From positions 31,435,502 through 31,499,501 of the forward strand of contig OX463848.1 of the NCBI GenBank assembly GCA_949825065.1: a stretch of DNA of 64,000 nucleotides, in the 5' to 3' direction. Source of the stretch: Odontocerum albicorne. Lineage: Eukaryota; Arthropoda; Insecta; Trichoptera; Odontoceridae. The notes beneath the pieces are model-generated. The model saw only the letters and a program-made list of their open reading frames with translations. It was not told the DNA's origin and did no database searches. Below, piece by piece: positions 47,790 to 58,084 of this stretch; the stretch's first letter is position 1, and the number at the start of each line of letters is the position of its first letter. The position numbers were made by a program, and so were the translations under genes.

Positions 47790-47895
47790 TGTTTTTGGTG
47801 TCATCTTCACGAACTGAGCCGTTAAGAGTAACACTCGCCAACGGAATGACCTTGTTTAATGAATTTTCCGATATCGTTATCATTTTATTTTTCCT
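47790..47895 (-). repeat. Dispersed repeat shared with 53220-53315
   Basis: Both loci read GAATTTTCCGATATCGTTAT or AAATTTTCCGATATCGATAT, with a weaker match upstream (GAACTGAGCCGTTAAGAGT versus GAACTCAACTATTAGAGTC). The short minus-strand frames share MI.ISEN..NK. The family is unknown. Confidence 0.5.
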
Positions 47896-48381
47896 TGTAA
47901 TCTCATGCAATTGAGTGAAACCCAGATTAAATACATTAAATAAAAATGCATGAAATTTAAATATACCAAAATTTGAATCAAGGAAATAAGGACCTAATTT
48001 AGGTTTCAATTAAAATTGAAGGGCCATAACTCAGGTTCATAGATAGTTTCTACCTATTGCTGTTGAAGTTTCTGAGTAGATTGATAGGTACTTCAAGAAT
48101 TTTAATACTTTCTAAATTAAAATTAATTTTTAATTATTTCTAAACAAGCTTTAAAATATAGCAAAATAAAACAAACAAATTTATTTTTCTTACATCTGAA
48201 AGAAAAAAATCACTCACTTGGAATAATACTGCAAAGTGATTTTTTAAGACATAAATGAATTATGAACGCCAATATGTTTCATATACAGGAAATCGCTTCC
48301 ACAATATAAGTTAAAAACAAAGTTTAAAAAAGTATTTCGAAGGTAAGAAGAACCAAAGTTTTGCTCATCTTTCGATTTCAA

Positions 48382-48537
48382 TGAAATCAAACATAAAGGT
48401 CACTTGAAAACCTATCACATTGAAATCTAACATAAAGGTCACTTTAAAACCTATCACATTGAAGTGTAACATAAAGGTCACTTGAAAACCTATCACATTG
48501 AAATCTAACATACAGGTCACTTGAAAACCTATCACAT
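48382..48537. repeat. 39-bp minisatellite, four copies
   Basis: Units begin at 48382, 48421, 48460 and 48499, with a few substitutions (TGAAATCTAACATAAAGGTC then ACTTGAAAACCTATCACAT). Because 39 is divisible by three, the minus strand stays open and yields a 13-residue repeat (FNVIGFQVTFMLD). I treat that as a by-product, not a gene. Confidence 0.93.
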
Positions 48538-49189
48538 TGAAGTTGATCTGTGGTTCTTTAAAATACTGACCCACGAAATTACAGTTGACCATTTTTGTCG
48601 TATTGATAAAAAATAGCTCACAATGTCAACTTAGTTTTAATTAGCATTTGTTCAATTTAAATTCAGTTATATTTTAAGTTTTTCTGTGACATTTATTAAA
48701 ATATTTATTAAGGAAGTGAAACGGATTAAAAAAAATCAAACGAAAATGTTATCTGATTCGTTAATTAATAAGCTCCAGTTTGATTTTAAAGCAGCTACTA
48801 GGCTGATACAAGGTGGTCAAAAATATTGTCATTTTAGCCCAAAAAGTCAACATTGGCGCAAGTGTCGCATAAGGATTGATTTAAACTTTAATCAATTCTC
48901 TTTGTCTCTTTGTATTCAAGCCCCTTAATGGAGTTGTACCTTTCGAATCTGTGCCTGAGAAACATTCCATCGGAGAGTAATATAACTTTAAGGTCGATTT
49001 CGTCTTCGTCGAATAAATTGATTGTTCCAAAATAGATCCAATATTATGATAGAATTTTATCGTTGCTGGTTTTATGAAATTGAACTGTCTGCCTTTTGCT
49101 AATACATGGGGGGCGAGTGCAACAGAAAGAAGCTGATAAGATTTTTTGGGATGTCTTATCAATATTTATGATTAAATATGAATATATAA
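48538..49189. other. Stretch without recognised features
   Basis: No supported gene. Open frames on both strands here are short and not conserved with anything I recognise. Confidence 0.4.
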
Positions 49190-49440
49190 GTGCTCCCCTG
49201 ATGACGATGTGAAAACCTTGAAATCCTCCACCTACAATCCCCAACTTAATTTCAGTCAGTACCAGTTCAAATATAATTCAGTCATGTCTGTGCTCCCCTG
49301 ATGAGGTGAAAACATTGAAACCAGTAGGGTAATACCGTTATATAAAATGGAATAAGCAGTGTTGGACTAAACAAATAACAATGTCTTTAAACCTCCAAAG
49401 TATTAATGTCTTAACTATAAATAATGTAAAATATAATTTG
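49190..49440 (+). repeat. Penelope-type terminal units, tandem pair
   Basis: Two direct units start at 49192 (GCTCCCCTGATGACGATGTG) and 49292 (GCTCCCCTGATGAGGTG). The second continues into the conserved GGAATAA..CAGTGTT segment and the flank AATGTCTTTAAACCTCC, also seen at about 330-350. Confidence 0.65.
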
Positions 49441-50611
49441 ATATTATTTTTTTTATAACTCTTAAACACCTTTCGAGATTCATGTTTCTGCTGAACATGC
49501 TCCAGTTCGTAAGATTTGTTGAATTTATCAAGCAGTACTACAAAAGAAACGTCTCCAAACGAATGGACACAAACATATGCAGAATAAGTATTGGTAGATT
49601 GCCTGTCACTGCCTGATAGATTCTTATTAAACAAAACTCCTGCATTAAAATCAAGTCTAATGAGCACATGTGGAGGGAGCAAAATAACTTTGACAATGCG
49701 TTCCTCGAGTGCCCTTTACATAGTGCGTATATTTTTTACGCTTATACTGTATAAATTCAACTCTCATTTTCAGTATATTTTATCTGCTTCCTGTTCTTTC
49801 TTAATTGATTTACTTAAAATAATAAATTTTAATCCAAAATTAATTGTAAAACCTTCAGAGACCAAAGTCAAAACCGTGTATAAATTATTAAAACATTCAT
49901 ATATATATATATATATATTCATTTGTTTGTATATCGTAAGGTCGTTTTTGATCATTAACAATTTTAATGAAGTAAAATTTAAAATAAAAAAAAAACACAA
50001 CCCACATTTTACATATTCTAAGACAATTGAGGAAACATTTTGCCGCTGCGTATTGAACAAGAAAAATGTTTGATGTATTGTAATTTAACCTTAAAATACA
50101 TATACATATAACGGGTTTGACATTTTTACACATGAAGTGTTTTGATATTTTGTTTTCCGGTATGTCAAAGAAATATAAAATGTATTTAGTTGGTTAGATT
50201 CATAATTGGAGATATAATGCTAAACTGGAGGTGAAAGGGATCACCGAAAAAGTTAAACATGTCAAATATTGTCAATTGAGAAGAAAACAAACCTTCTACT
50301 GAAAAAAAAAACAATATTGATGGACTAAATTGAGTGTTGACAGGGGGTTGGAACTATATGCTTGTCTTGGTTACATAACATTTGCGAATTGTCAGATTTC
50401 TAGGTAGTTGAGGAACTGTTTCGTGCTGCCGAAAACGGATATTTTTTTCAAGTTATCGCTAAAGGTACAAAAAGAAGTAAAAGGAAATCAGCTAGATCGT
50501 GATTTACTGATCAAATAGATTAAATTATATTTTATGAGGCATACACAATTTTCATTGACTTTTACGTGTTTAAAAAGAGAGATACTTTTATGGTTTTTAA
50601 CATATGTAATC
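49441..50611. other. Stretch with a TA microsatellite
   Basis: About 11 TA units at 49898-49919. The 160-codon frame at 49591-50073 (plus) is low-complexity, crosses the microsatellite and overlaps minus-strand frames, so it is not called a gene. Confidence 0.45.
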
Positions 50612-50935
50612 GACTGAAGCGATTGAAAAACCTCTTAATTTCTAGTCAGTAAAATAACGTGTTTCATTCCTGATTTTTCTTTCCCTTTCCTCTCCAACAT
50701 CCCTTCCTTTTGATTGATGATATCTCCCTTTATATGAAAAGGAATGTTCGGGTGATTGTCCGTCTTTGTGGGGTTCATGGGCATGTGCTCACGTATATGT
50801 TTGTGGATTTCGTGGGGATGGATAGTCATTTGAATGATTTATGTGGCCACGTAACTTGCTTCATTTACTTTTATCTGGTTGGTTGGAAGAGATTGCCGCC
50901 TGACAATAAGCCCACCAGATTGTATTTGCAATAAA
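50612..50935 (+). mobile_element. CR1/L2-like LINE 3' UTR, third copy
   Basis: Starts within the last codons of the RT (AGCGATTGAAAAACCTCTTA) and continues through the same 3' UTR to GTATTTGCAATAAAC. Instead of AAAT units it runs straight into a Penelope-type terminal sequence at about 50936. Confidence 0.82.
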
Positions 50936-51032
50936 CTTTCACCTGAAGATGAGGTGAAAGCCTTGAAACCGGTAGGGTTATACCGTCACAAAAAAGTGGA
51001 ATAAACAGTGTTTGATAAAAATAAATTACAAT
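50936..51032 (+). repeat. Penelope-type 3' terminal sequence fused to a LINE end
   Basis: ACCTGAAGATGAGGTGAAAG, then CCGGTAGGGTTATACCG and GTGGAATAAACAGTGTTT, nearly the same as the terminus of the 57.4-kb element. No Penelope coding sequence precedes it; the CR1/L2-like LINE 3' end does. Confidence 0.75.
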
Positions 51033-51062
51033 TTTTTTTATCTAAAGTATAATACAAATATA

Positions 51063-51830
51063 TTTTATAAGGCTTTCAATATTTTGATTGTATCTTACAG
51101 GTTTAAAGGGGCATAAGCTACAATTGTAATTATTTATATAATCAAAATACAATATTATTTATCAAAAAATATTAAATTTTATTTTATAAGGCATACCTTA
51201 TTCTGAATGTGTCCCTTAGATTTAAAAAAAGACGTACGCCATGATTATATTTTTAATGAAATCGAAACATAGCATGTAACACTGAAATATTATTAATCAA
51301 AAAGTGTCAAGTGCATTTTATAAGGTTTATAGTATTTTGAGTGCATCTCACAGGTTTAAAGGGGCATAAGCTACAATTATAGTTTTTATATAATCAAAAT
51401 AAAATATTATCTATCAAAAAAGATTAAATTTTATTATATAAGGCATACCTTATTTTGATTGTGTCTTATAAGTTTTAAAATAGACATATGCCACAATTAT
51501 ATTTTTTATTAAATCGAAAAATTATGTTACAGAGAAATATTATTTTTTAAAAAGTGTAGAGCGTGTTTTATAAGGCTTACAATATTTTGACGGTATTTTA
51601 CGGGTTTAAAACAGAGATAAACTATAATTATAGTTTTTATTTATTAAAATAAAACATGTTACAATGAAATATTATTTGTCAAAAAATATTAATTTAAATT
51701 TATAAGCCATACACACATATTATTTTGATTGTGTCTTACAGGTTAAAAGAGACATAATCCACACTTATGGTTTTTTATATAACCTTAATATTTATTAGTA
51801 AAAAAAATTGAGTTACATTTTAAAAGGAAA
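51063..51830. repeat. Degenerate satellite of about six monomers alternating in length
   Basis: A TTTTATAAGG-like start recurs at about 51063, 51182, 51316, 51434, 51566 and 51698. Spacings alternate near 119 and 133 bp, then 132. Each monomer has TATTTTGA.TGT.TCTTA, a GGTTTAAA block, GCATAAGCTACAATTAT and TATTATTTATCAAAAA. Monomers 1 and 3 (both with GGTTTAAAGGGGCATAAGCT) are closer to each other than to 2, so the higher-order unit is about 252 bp. Confidence 0.8.
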
Positions 51831-52555
51831 TATTCTTGAACATTTTTGGGGTTTTCATGCAGATTTGAAGGGTAAACACTTTTATGGAGAGGTACACACA
51901 ATTATTGCAAGTGAGGGTGACTTAAATATTCGAGAAATTTCCATTTTGAAGAAAAAACAAAATTTACTTGAAGTATATGCAAATGAGCAAAGGGTCTTAT
52001 TAATATTTTCGTGGCTTAGTGACTGTATTTGAAATTCTTCCCATTTTTACGCGTATAAATTGTTTCCTATTTGAAGTGGGGAATATTTTTGTGAAAATAT
52101 TTTAAGGTTATTTTGCAACTGTACACAAAAAGAATTTTTCATAATGAACTTGTTTTGCAACTGTTCTTCTCTACCAAAAAGTATTCTACCAAAAAGCCTT
52201 GTAAGGAAAAACATGAAGGCCATTCTCCTTGTTTTTTAAATGAGGCATAATCGAATATTAAGAAAAATCCATTTAGATGGATCGGTCATGTAAAAAGAGT
52301 TATTTTAATAGGCAGCCTCTGTGGCCTACTTGATAATTTTCGTTAGTATCCATTATTTTAAAAACATTTCCACAGGAGAATTAACACGTAAGGTTGTATA
52401 CTAAATACAATATTTTTTTTGAAAATTAATGAAAGAATTACAAAAATATTTAAAGGGGTAGTATAGGAAATAAAAAAAGATTATGAAAACCGTAAAAATC
52501 CTAAAAAACCGTGGCACGATAAAAGAAACCAAATTATGAATGTGTGAAAAGCACT

Positions 52556-52738
52556 TATTTTATAACCTGTTGGGTTGATAACCATACGGTAATCTCTTCC
52601 AACCAAGTAGGATGGTGTTTTAACAAGTCTTAAGTAAAAACTAGACTAGAATAATGAAAAAAATAACGGAAAATGATCCCTCAACCTTCGGATTGAAAGA
52701 CAGGCGTCTTACAAAGTAGGCCACATATATAGTCATAA
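52556..52738 (-). mobile_element. SINE-A inserted in a LINE-2
   Basis: In reverse complement: TGTGGCCTACTTTGTAAGAC, GACGCCTGTCTTTCAATCC, body CTAGTCTAGTTTTTACTTAA, tail CTTGGTTGGAAGAGATTACC and AACCCAACAGGTTATA. Flanked on both sides by LINE-2 sequence. Confidence 0.75.
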
Positions 52739-52799
52739 CAGAATATTGTATGGATGTGTCAGAAACGAAGGATGTCTTCTAAGAGGTCTTTGACGCACA

Positions 52800-52931
52800 C
52801 AGCCGCGCGGTAACAACTGGACTTCCGTGCGGAAAGTCGTCGGTTCGAACTTCGCGCTGTGCTACTCCCCTCGAACGACGCAGGCACTTTTTCCGCCTAG
52901 TATTCGAGGGTATAAGGATACCTATGACTTT
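52800..52931 (+). mobile_element. SINE-B inserted in a LINE-2
   Basis: CAGCCGCGCGGTAACAACTG, GTCGTCGGTTCGAACTTCG (B box), CCTCGAACGACGCAGGCAC, CCGCCTAGTATTCGAGGG, TATAAGGATACCTATGACTT. Strongly similar along its length to 25378-25512. Confidence 0.75.
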
Positions 52932-53219
52932 AAGATGTAATGAAATAAATATATGTTTTCTCTGCTAACTCTAATAAGGACATTGTGCGAAAGTGATAAT
53001 TCTGATGGTTGTACAGGTCGGCGCAAAAATAACTTTCGTATTTAAAAAGATCGTAAGATTTTTGGTAATTGTTATTTTTGATATTCTTTTAAGTATGTAA
53101 TATTAATTTCAATTGCTATTTTTTGTGTAAAATTAACATCTGTCTGACGTAATTGACAAACTTGTTTATAATGTTCCTGACAATTATTTAAACTAACTTG
53201 AATTACGACTGTTTTATAT

Positions 53220-53315
53220 GCCGCATTCACGAACTCAACTATTAGAGTCCCACCACCCGCACACGTAATGGCCTTGTTGAACAAATTTTCCGATATCGAT
53301 ATCATCCCTATCTCT
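53220..53315 (-). repeat. Dispersed repeat shared with 47790-47895
   Basis: See the 47.8-kb partner: GGCCTTGTTGAACAAATTTT then CCGATATCGATATCAT. Probably a fragment of an unidentified transposon. Confidence 0.5.
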
Positions 53316-53589
53316 GGGCATAAATTGAGGATTCAGCTCATAAGTAAACTTGGTAGAGATAACTGAGCTACTTCATAAGAAAGCGTTAATACTCGTTATA
53401 TTGGCTTATTTTATTAATTTTTTTAAAAATATTTATCAATTAATTTTCTTTTTATATGTATAACACATTTTGTTTGATCGAATTGGGTAAAAAAACTACC
53501 ATCATTGTGATTATTATAAGTTGATCTAATCTTTATTGGTAAGAGGTGGAGGCACAGTTCAATAGAAGGTTTTTATTGCCTATTTTACT
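53316..53589. other. AT-rich gap
   Basis: No recognised feature between the dispersed repeat and the piggyBac-like fragment. Confidence 0.5.
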
Positions 53590-54360
53590 ACCTTTTATTA
53601 CTTAACACTTAAAGATCCGATCGAAATAAATACAATATTTCCAGTGCCCGACTTATATGCGAAGAATTATGTAATTGTGAAGGGTTGATTATAATTGCTA
53701 TATCTAAGTAAATAACACGAATATTGTAATAAAACTTTTTTTTGTAATAAAATTATTTTAAAAATTATTAAAAAAATATTGTAATAAAAATATTTATTTA
53801 AAGTATTGTACTTTAATAATTGAATTTAGTTTAGTATGGGGATTATTCAAACATTTTCCTTTTTGGAGAGCTACATGACAATGCTAACACATGTACCGAG
53901 TCTCACTAATCTTCTTGTGATTAGCATATATCTTGCAAGTTCTGCAAGGTTTTTATTTTTTTGATGGAATACATATCAACACATATTTATAAACGGTCTT
54001 TGACAACCTGTTTGTAGAACTCTACTAACTTATTATTCTATTTGGAAGCGGTGACCGTAGTTGGTTTCCTGATTCATATATCAAAATCCTCAAGATCTGA
54101 AACTTCACTGCAAACTAATGACACAAAGTCAAAATTTCCATTATAAACCAATTAATGTATATTTTCATTATATAGGGTATTATCCATGTTGCAAATCAGG
54201 ATACTTCTTTTTGAAGTTGAATTGTTAGCAACAATATTTGTTAAATGCCAGTAAAATGTCATTTTTCAGAAAAGCCATCGATCATTAGAATACATAGGAC
54301 CAGGACTCAACGCAAATCTAGTTTATCACGTCAAAACACGAGATCGGGATACAAGTGTTG
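53590..54360 (-). mobile_element. piggyBac-like transposase fragment, second copy
   Basis: Homologous to 10490-11230. The minus strand gives CRTCKIYANHKKISETRYMC, then a stop, HCHVALQ. The CxxC...ETRYMCxxC pattern is typical of the C-terminal zinc-finger-like domain of piggyBac transposases. Several stops and indels show decay. Confidence 0.5.
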
Positions 54361-55590
54361 AGAGTCACTTTAATTATTAAGGGTTGTTGTGATGAGGTTA
54401 TTCATAACATACCGTTTTATAAATAATAAGTTGTTATTATTACACATTTATTGTGGATTTGATATTTGTAGTAAGAGAGAAGGGTAGAGGGAAAAAAATT
54501 ATTCGATTTTATGATATCTTTTAATATCAGTATTTATTTATGTTTTGGATTTAAGTTATTTTTTAGTAAATTTTATGAGCGCTTTCGGAGTTTCATACTT
54601 GCTCATCGAGACTTTTTACAATTTTACAGAATGAATAAATGAATGCCCAATACCCAATTTATAGTGAAAACCAATTTGTCCTTTTCGAATCCTTTACTCA
54701 GTGAAGAGTATAGTAAAATGATAAAGTGGGCGTGCTAGGGTATTTGTCGTTGGTACCACTGAAGGTGACTATGTTAACTATTTTGTGTTAGGCATCTCTT
54801 GTTGAATACAGAGCAAGGAGCTTAAGGACTTATATCTAGTTAATCTATGTATTCGTTCTCCATTAGGTGCCCGATAACTAGAAACAGGTTAACACTATTT
54901 GGATCGATCATCAGTTACATTCAGAAGACCTGATTACTGAGAATAAAAAAATTGATACTTATTTTATGATAATGTTATTAATTATTACATAAAACGTTTG
55001 AAATTAAAATGAATAAAATTTTCATCAAATATTCTAACAATTGAAACAAGTTACCTTCCAAAAGTCCATTGAAAACAGTTGCGTATACATATTGAATAAA
55101 CTCAGTGAAGGGAATTCCCCGCGGATTTGAAGTTTCAAATTATATTTGTAAGTATAGTATAATGTGTTCTTGTTAGTAGAACTCCCTTATAAACATTATA
55201 ATACATTTCACCTCGTCTACCTACTAACTATTCAATCTTTCCTCGTGTACGCTTTAGTAGACTAATAACCAAGTCTATTGTTATGCGAGGGATGCCCTAA
55301 TAATTGATGGAAAGGTTTCTGCTTACACTACCTATACTCGTACACTTTCAGATACAGCGTGTTCAACTACTCAGCGTTTTGTCATTATCAGAAAATGGGT
55401 TATCCGAATATTTTAAAAGATTTTTTTGAAAAACGTAACACGTTATAATATTTATTAATAATAATATGTAAGAATAATTTATAAAGTGCTGTTTAGAGAG
55501 CAAACTCTTCTCAAGGAGCTCCTACTCAGAAATCAATTCCACAATATCAATGCGTGTTAAATTTTTCAATTCCACAATGTTTTACGTAAT
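54361..55590. other. AT-rich stretch
   Basis: Contains the inverted partner (54845-54895) of the 9.8-kb repeat. No gene is supported. Confidence 0.45.
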
Positions 55591-55749
55591 TTTTATTAGG
55601 ACGTGTCTTGTTATAATCTCACTCATTAAGAATTATCTGAAGATTTTATTAGGAAGTGTCTTATTATAACCTCACTCATCAAAAATAATCTGAATATTTT
55701 ATTAGGATGTGTCTTGTTATAATCTCACTCATCAAGAATTATTTGAAGA
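55591..55749. repeat. 53-bp tandem array, three copies
   Basis: Units begin at 55591, 55644 and 55697 (TTTTATTAGGANGTGTCTTG, TTATAATCTCACTCATCAAG), exactly 53 bp apart. A partial fourth start is at 55750. Confidence 0.92.
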
Positions 55750-55804
55750 TTTTATTTCAGCAATGTTAAATTGTGTAATTCAAATGTTTATGTTTGAATA
55801 TGTG

Positions 55805-55950
55805 ATTTGTTATAATCTACGAGTGTAAACGACTTGTGGTAATCTAAACATAGATTTGTTATAATCTACGAGTATAAACAACTTGTTCTAATCTAAACAT
55901 AGATTCGTTATAATAAACGAGTATAAACGACTTGTTATAATCTAAACATA
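55805..55950. repeat. Tandem repeat of about 50 bp ending in a long hairpin
   Basis: Three units with TTGTTATAATCTACGAGTAT then AAACNACTTGTNNTAATCTA and AACATAG. The last unit forms the left arm of the perfect inverted repeat at 55921-55982. Confidence 0.88.
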
Positions 55951-55982
55951 GTTTTGTTTAGATTATAACAAGTCGTTTATAC
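55921..55982. repeat. Perfect 28-bp inverted repeat with a 6-nt spacer
   Basis: The left arm 55921-55948 (begins GTATAAACGACTTG) and right arm 55955-55982 (ends CAAGTCGTTTATAC) are exact reverse complements. The spacer is TAGTTT. Confidence 0.97.
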
Positions 55983-56725
55983 GTGTATTAAGTGTGTATT
56001 ATTCTATTATTATTATAGTGTGTATTAAGAATCCAACTCTTGGTCATCGAATATTTAACATAAAATATATACGATTATATGGGAGATTTTATTAAGGTCA
56101 TTGTCCAAAAACACTGCATATTCTCACAGACTACTCAAGATATTTGCACTTCATGCAATTTTCCCCTTGCACATATCAAATCTCTAAATAGTACAATATA
56201 AGAAATTTCTTTTATACAATTATTTATAAATATTCTCGGATAGAATTTTGTAAACCTAGGAATTTTATTAAAATATTCGTCTGCAAAATAAGAAGTGCCT
56301 ATGAAATAAGTATATCGCATTTTTCAGAAATATATCAAAATGTTACACAAGCGTGACATATAAAATAAAAAGTTTGAAAGATGTTTTCTATGAGAATTTA
56401 GATTTATTTTAAAAACCTTTGTTATAATACATATCTCCGAATATTCTTTCCATGGTACATCGTACGTAAAACTTGTGAAAAAGGTTCTAAATTGACTAAC
56501 AAACGAGCTATTTAAACAGGACCTGGGTTAACGATAGAAAATATTTGTGGTCACCTAGAGTATCATAAAGGGAAGGCATTTATATTTTTATAAATTCGAG
56601 GAAAACATAGGAATATTCGATAGAAATATGACATTAGCGCAATTATTTTTATAATACTAATAATAATAACAATAACCGTTCAATAATGACGGAAATATTT
56701 TTTTTTTCAGCATAACGATGTGCAT

Positions 56726-56850
56726 GTCTTCGTGCTCCTTCATACACATGTCGTCTCCTTCATATACATGTCGTCTCCTTCGTACACATGTCGTCTCCTT
56801 CCTAACATGTCGCCTCCTTAATACACATGTCGTCTCCTTCATACACATGT
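56726..56850. repeat. 20-bp minisatellite, about five copies
   Basis: Consensus CATACACATGTCGTCTCCTT at 56741, 56761, 56781, about 56801 (one base short) and 56820, with partial copies at each end. The surrounding minus-strand frame reads repeated ETTCVRRRRHV and is a by-product. 55983-56725 and 56851-57359 hold nothing recognised. Confidence 0.92.
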
Positions 56851-57516
56851 TTCTCCAGAGTCTCGCTTATTTGTTGTGATTGACGCGATCGTCTTTTTCT
56901 TTTAGCGTCTGTACTTTTTGTACAACAATCCTATCATTTTGATCCATAAAAATAAGTATATTTTAATAAAAAAATGTCTTGCAGAAATAATAAAAAACCT
57001 AGTTAAATCCATTTTAATAATAAAACTGGTAGTCTTTTTATTATAAGCAATCCACCCAATAATCTTTAATAACACAGAGTTTGAATGTAACGAAACTCAG
57101 AATAGAGTATTGCTATCTCGTTTAAATACTCATATTTTACTGGTCTATAATAAACTCATCTCTTTTTAATAAGTACATTATTTACCATTGTTATTTTGTC
57201 TTTTAATCAAATCAAATTGTGACAGCTGTAAAATAATATTTGAAAAATAAAATTCATCAATCGAGTGGCGAGGTACTTCGTGGTGGGGCGGATCGACGTT
57301 TTTTGTATGTTTTGAAAAACCTTTTAGGGCGTAAATACAGCTGATTTTATGTTGTTTACATGAATGAATTAAATTATTGTAATTTATTTTTATCAAACAC
57401 TGTTTATTCCACTTTTTGTAACGGTATAACCCTACCGGTTTCAAGGCTTTCCCCTCATCTTCAGGGGAGCACAAACAAGACTAAATTCTGTTCCAACTGG
57501 TACCGATATACACGCT

Positions 57517-57903
57517 TCAACGGTTGGGGGCTGAGGGGTGAGGGAGGCATGGGACGATTTCAGCCAAGAGCAGAGAAATTTTTGGGATATAACTGTTCAC
57601 CCGATGTTCGGATCGATGTACTGAATTAGAAATTTCTACGGCCTCTAATCTGTCCAATTTATTCCCGTTACTACTGATATGTAAGAATTTGGCATCATCG
57701 ATAGAAAAAGTATGGTTTTCACGGTGACAATGATAAGCCATTTCAGAATAAATTAGAGGATTTCTTAAGGCGGATTTGTGTTCACGAAATCTCTTTTCAA
57801 AAGATCTTCCTGTCTTTCCTATATAGAAATTATCACAGTCAGTGAGCACATAAAAGTTTATACACACCACTGTTGCTAAGTATTCCGTTTTTGCCTTTCC
57901 CAT
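57517..57903 (-). pseudogene. GIY-YIG endonuclease domain of a Penelope-like element
   Basis: The core is FYVLTDCDNFYIGKTGRSF then EKRFREHKSAL. The YIG part and the conserved Arg are present; the GIY part is diverged (NFYVL). GIY-YIG nucleases in Penelope elements are thought to nick the target for priming. Upstream in another frame, NFNLRKLLFNGKGKNGI is the usual connector to the RT. Confidence 0.85.
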
Positions 57904-58084
57904 TAAATAAAAGTTTCCGGAGATTAAAATTAGTGTAAAAAGCTGGCTTTATGTGACTTGGAATATTTTTGGTTATTTCGTATGATATGTTTTTTTATAA
58001 ATAGAACTTTGCTCCATTTATAGGTATGCTTAAAAGTGTCGTTAAATATATAATCTTTTATAAGTTTCTTTTTTGTTTTGTTTT

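Larger units (their letters stand above)
52245..53005 (+). mobile_element. LINE-2 3' end split by two SINEs
   Basis: LINE pieces in order: KNPFRWIGHVKRV (52264-52302), AATCCTAAAAAACCGTGGCA (52497), then after a SINE-A TTGTATGGATGTGTCAGAA (52747), then after a SINE-B TTTTCTCTGCTAACTCTAAT, AAGGACATTGTGCG (52951-52990). They line up with the uninterrupted intron-1 copy at 26490-26790. 51831-52244 has nothing recognised. Confidence 0.7.

Noticed and set aside
49591..50073. 160-codon open frame
   Set aside because: Low-complexity, crosses a TA microsatellite, overlaps open frames on the other strand and shows no domain.
56657..56848. Repetitive minus-strand protein (ETTCVRRRRHV repeats)
   Set aside because: It is a translation of a 20-bp minisatellite; the 20-bp period shifts frame and only a 60-bp multiple repeats the peptide.
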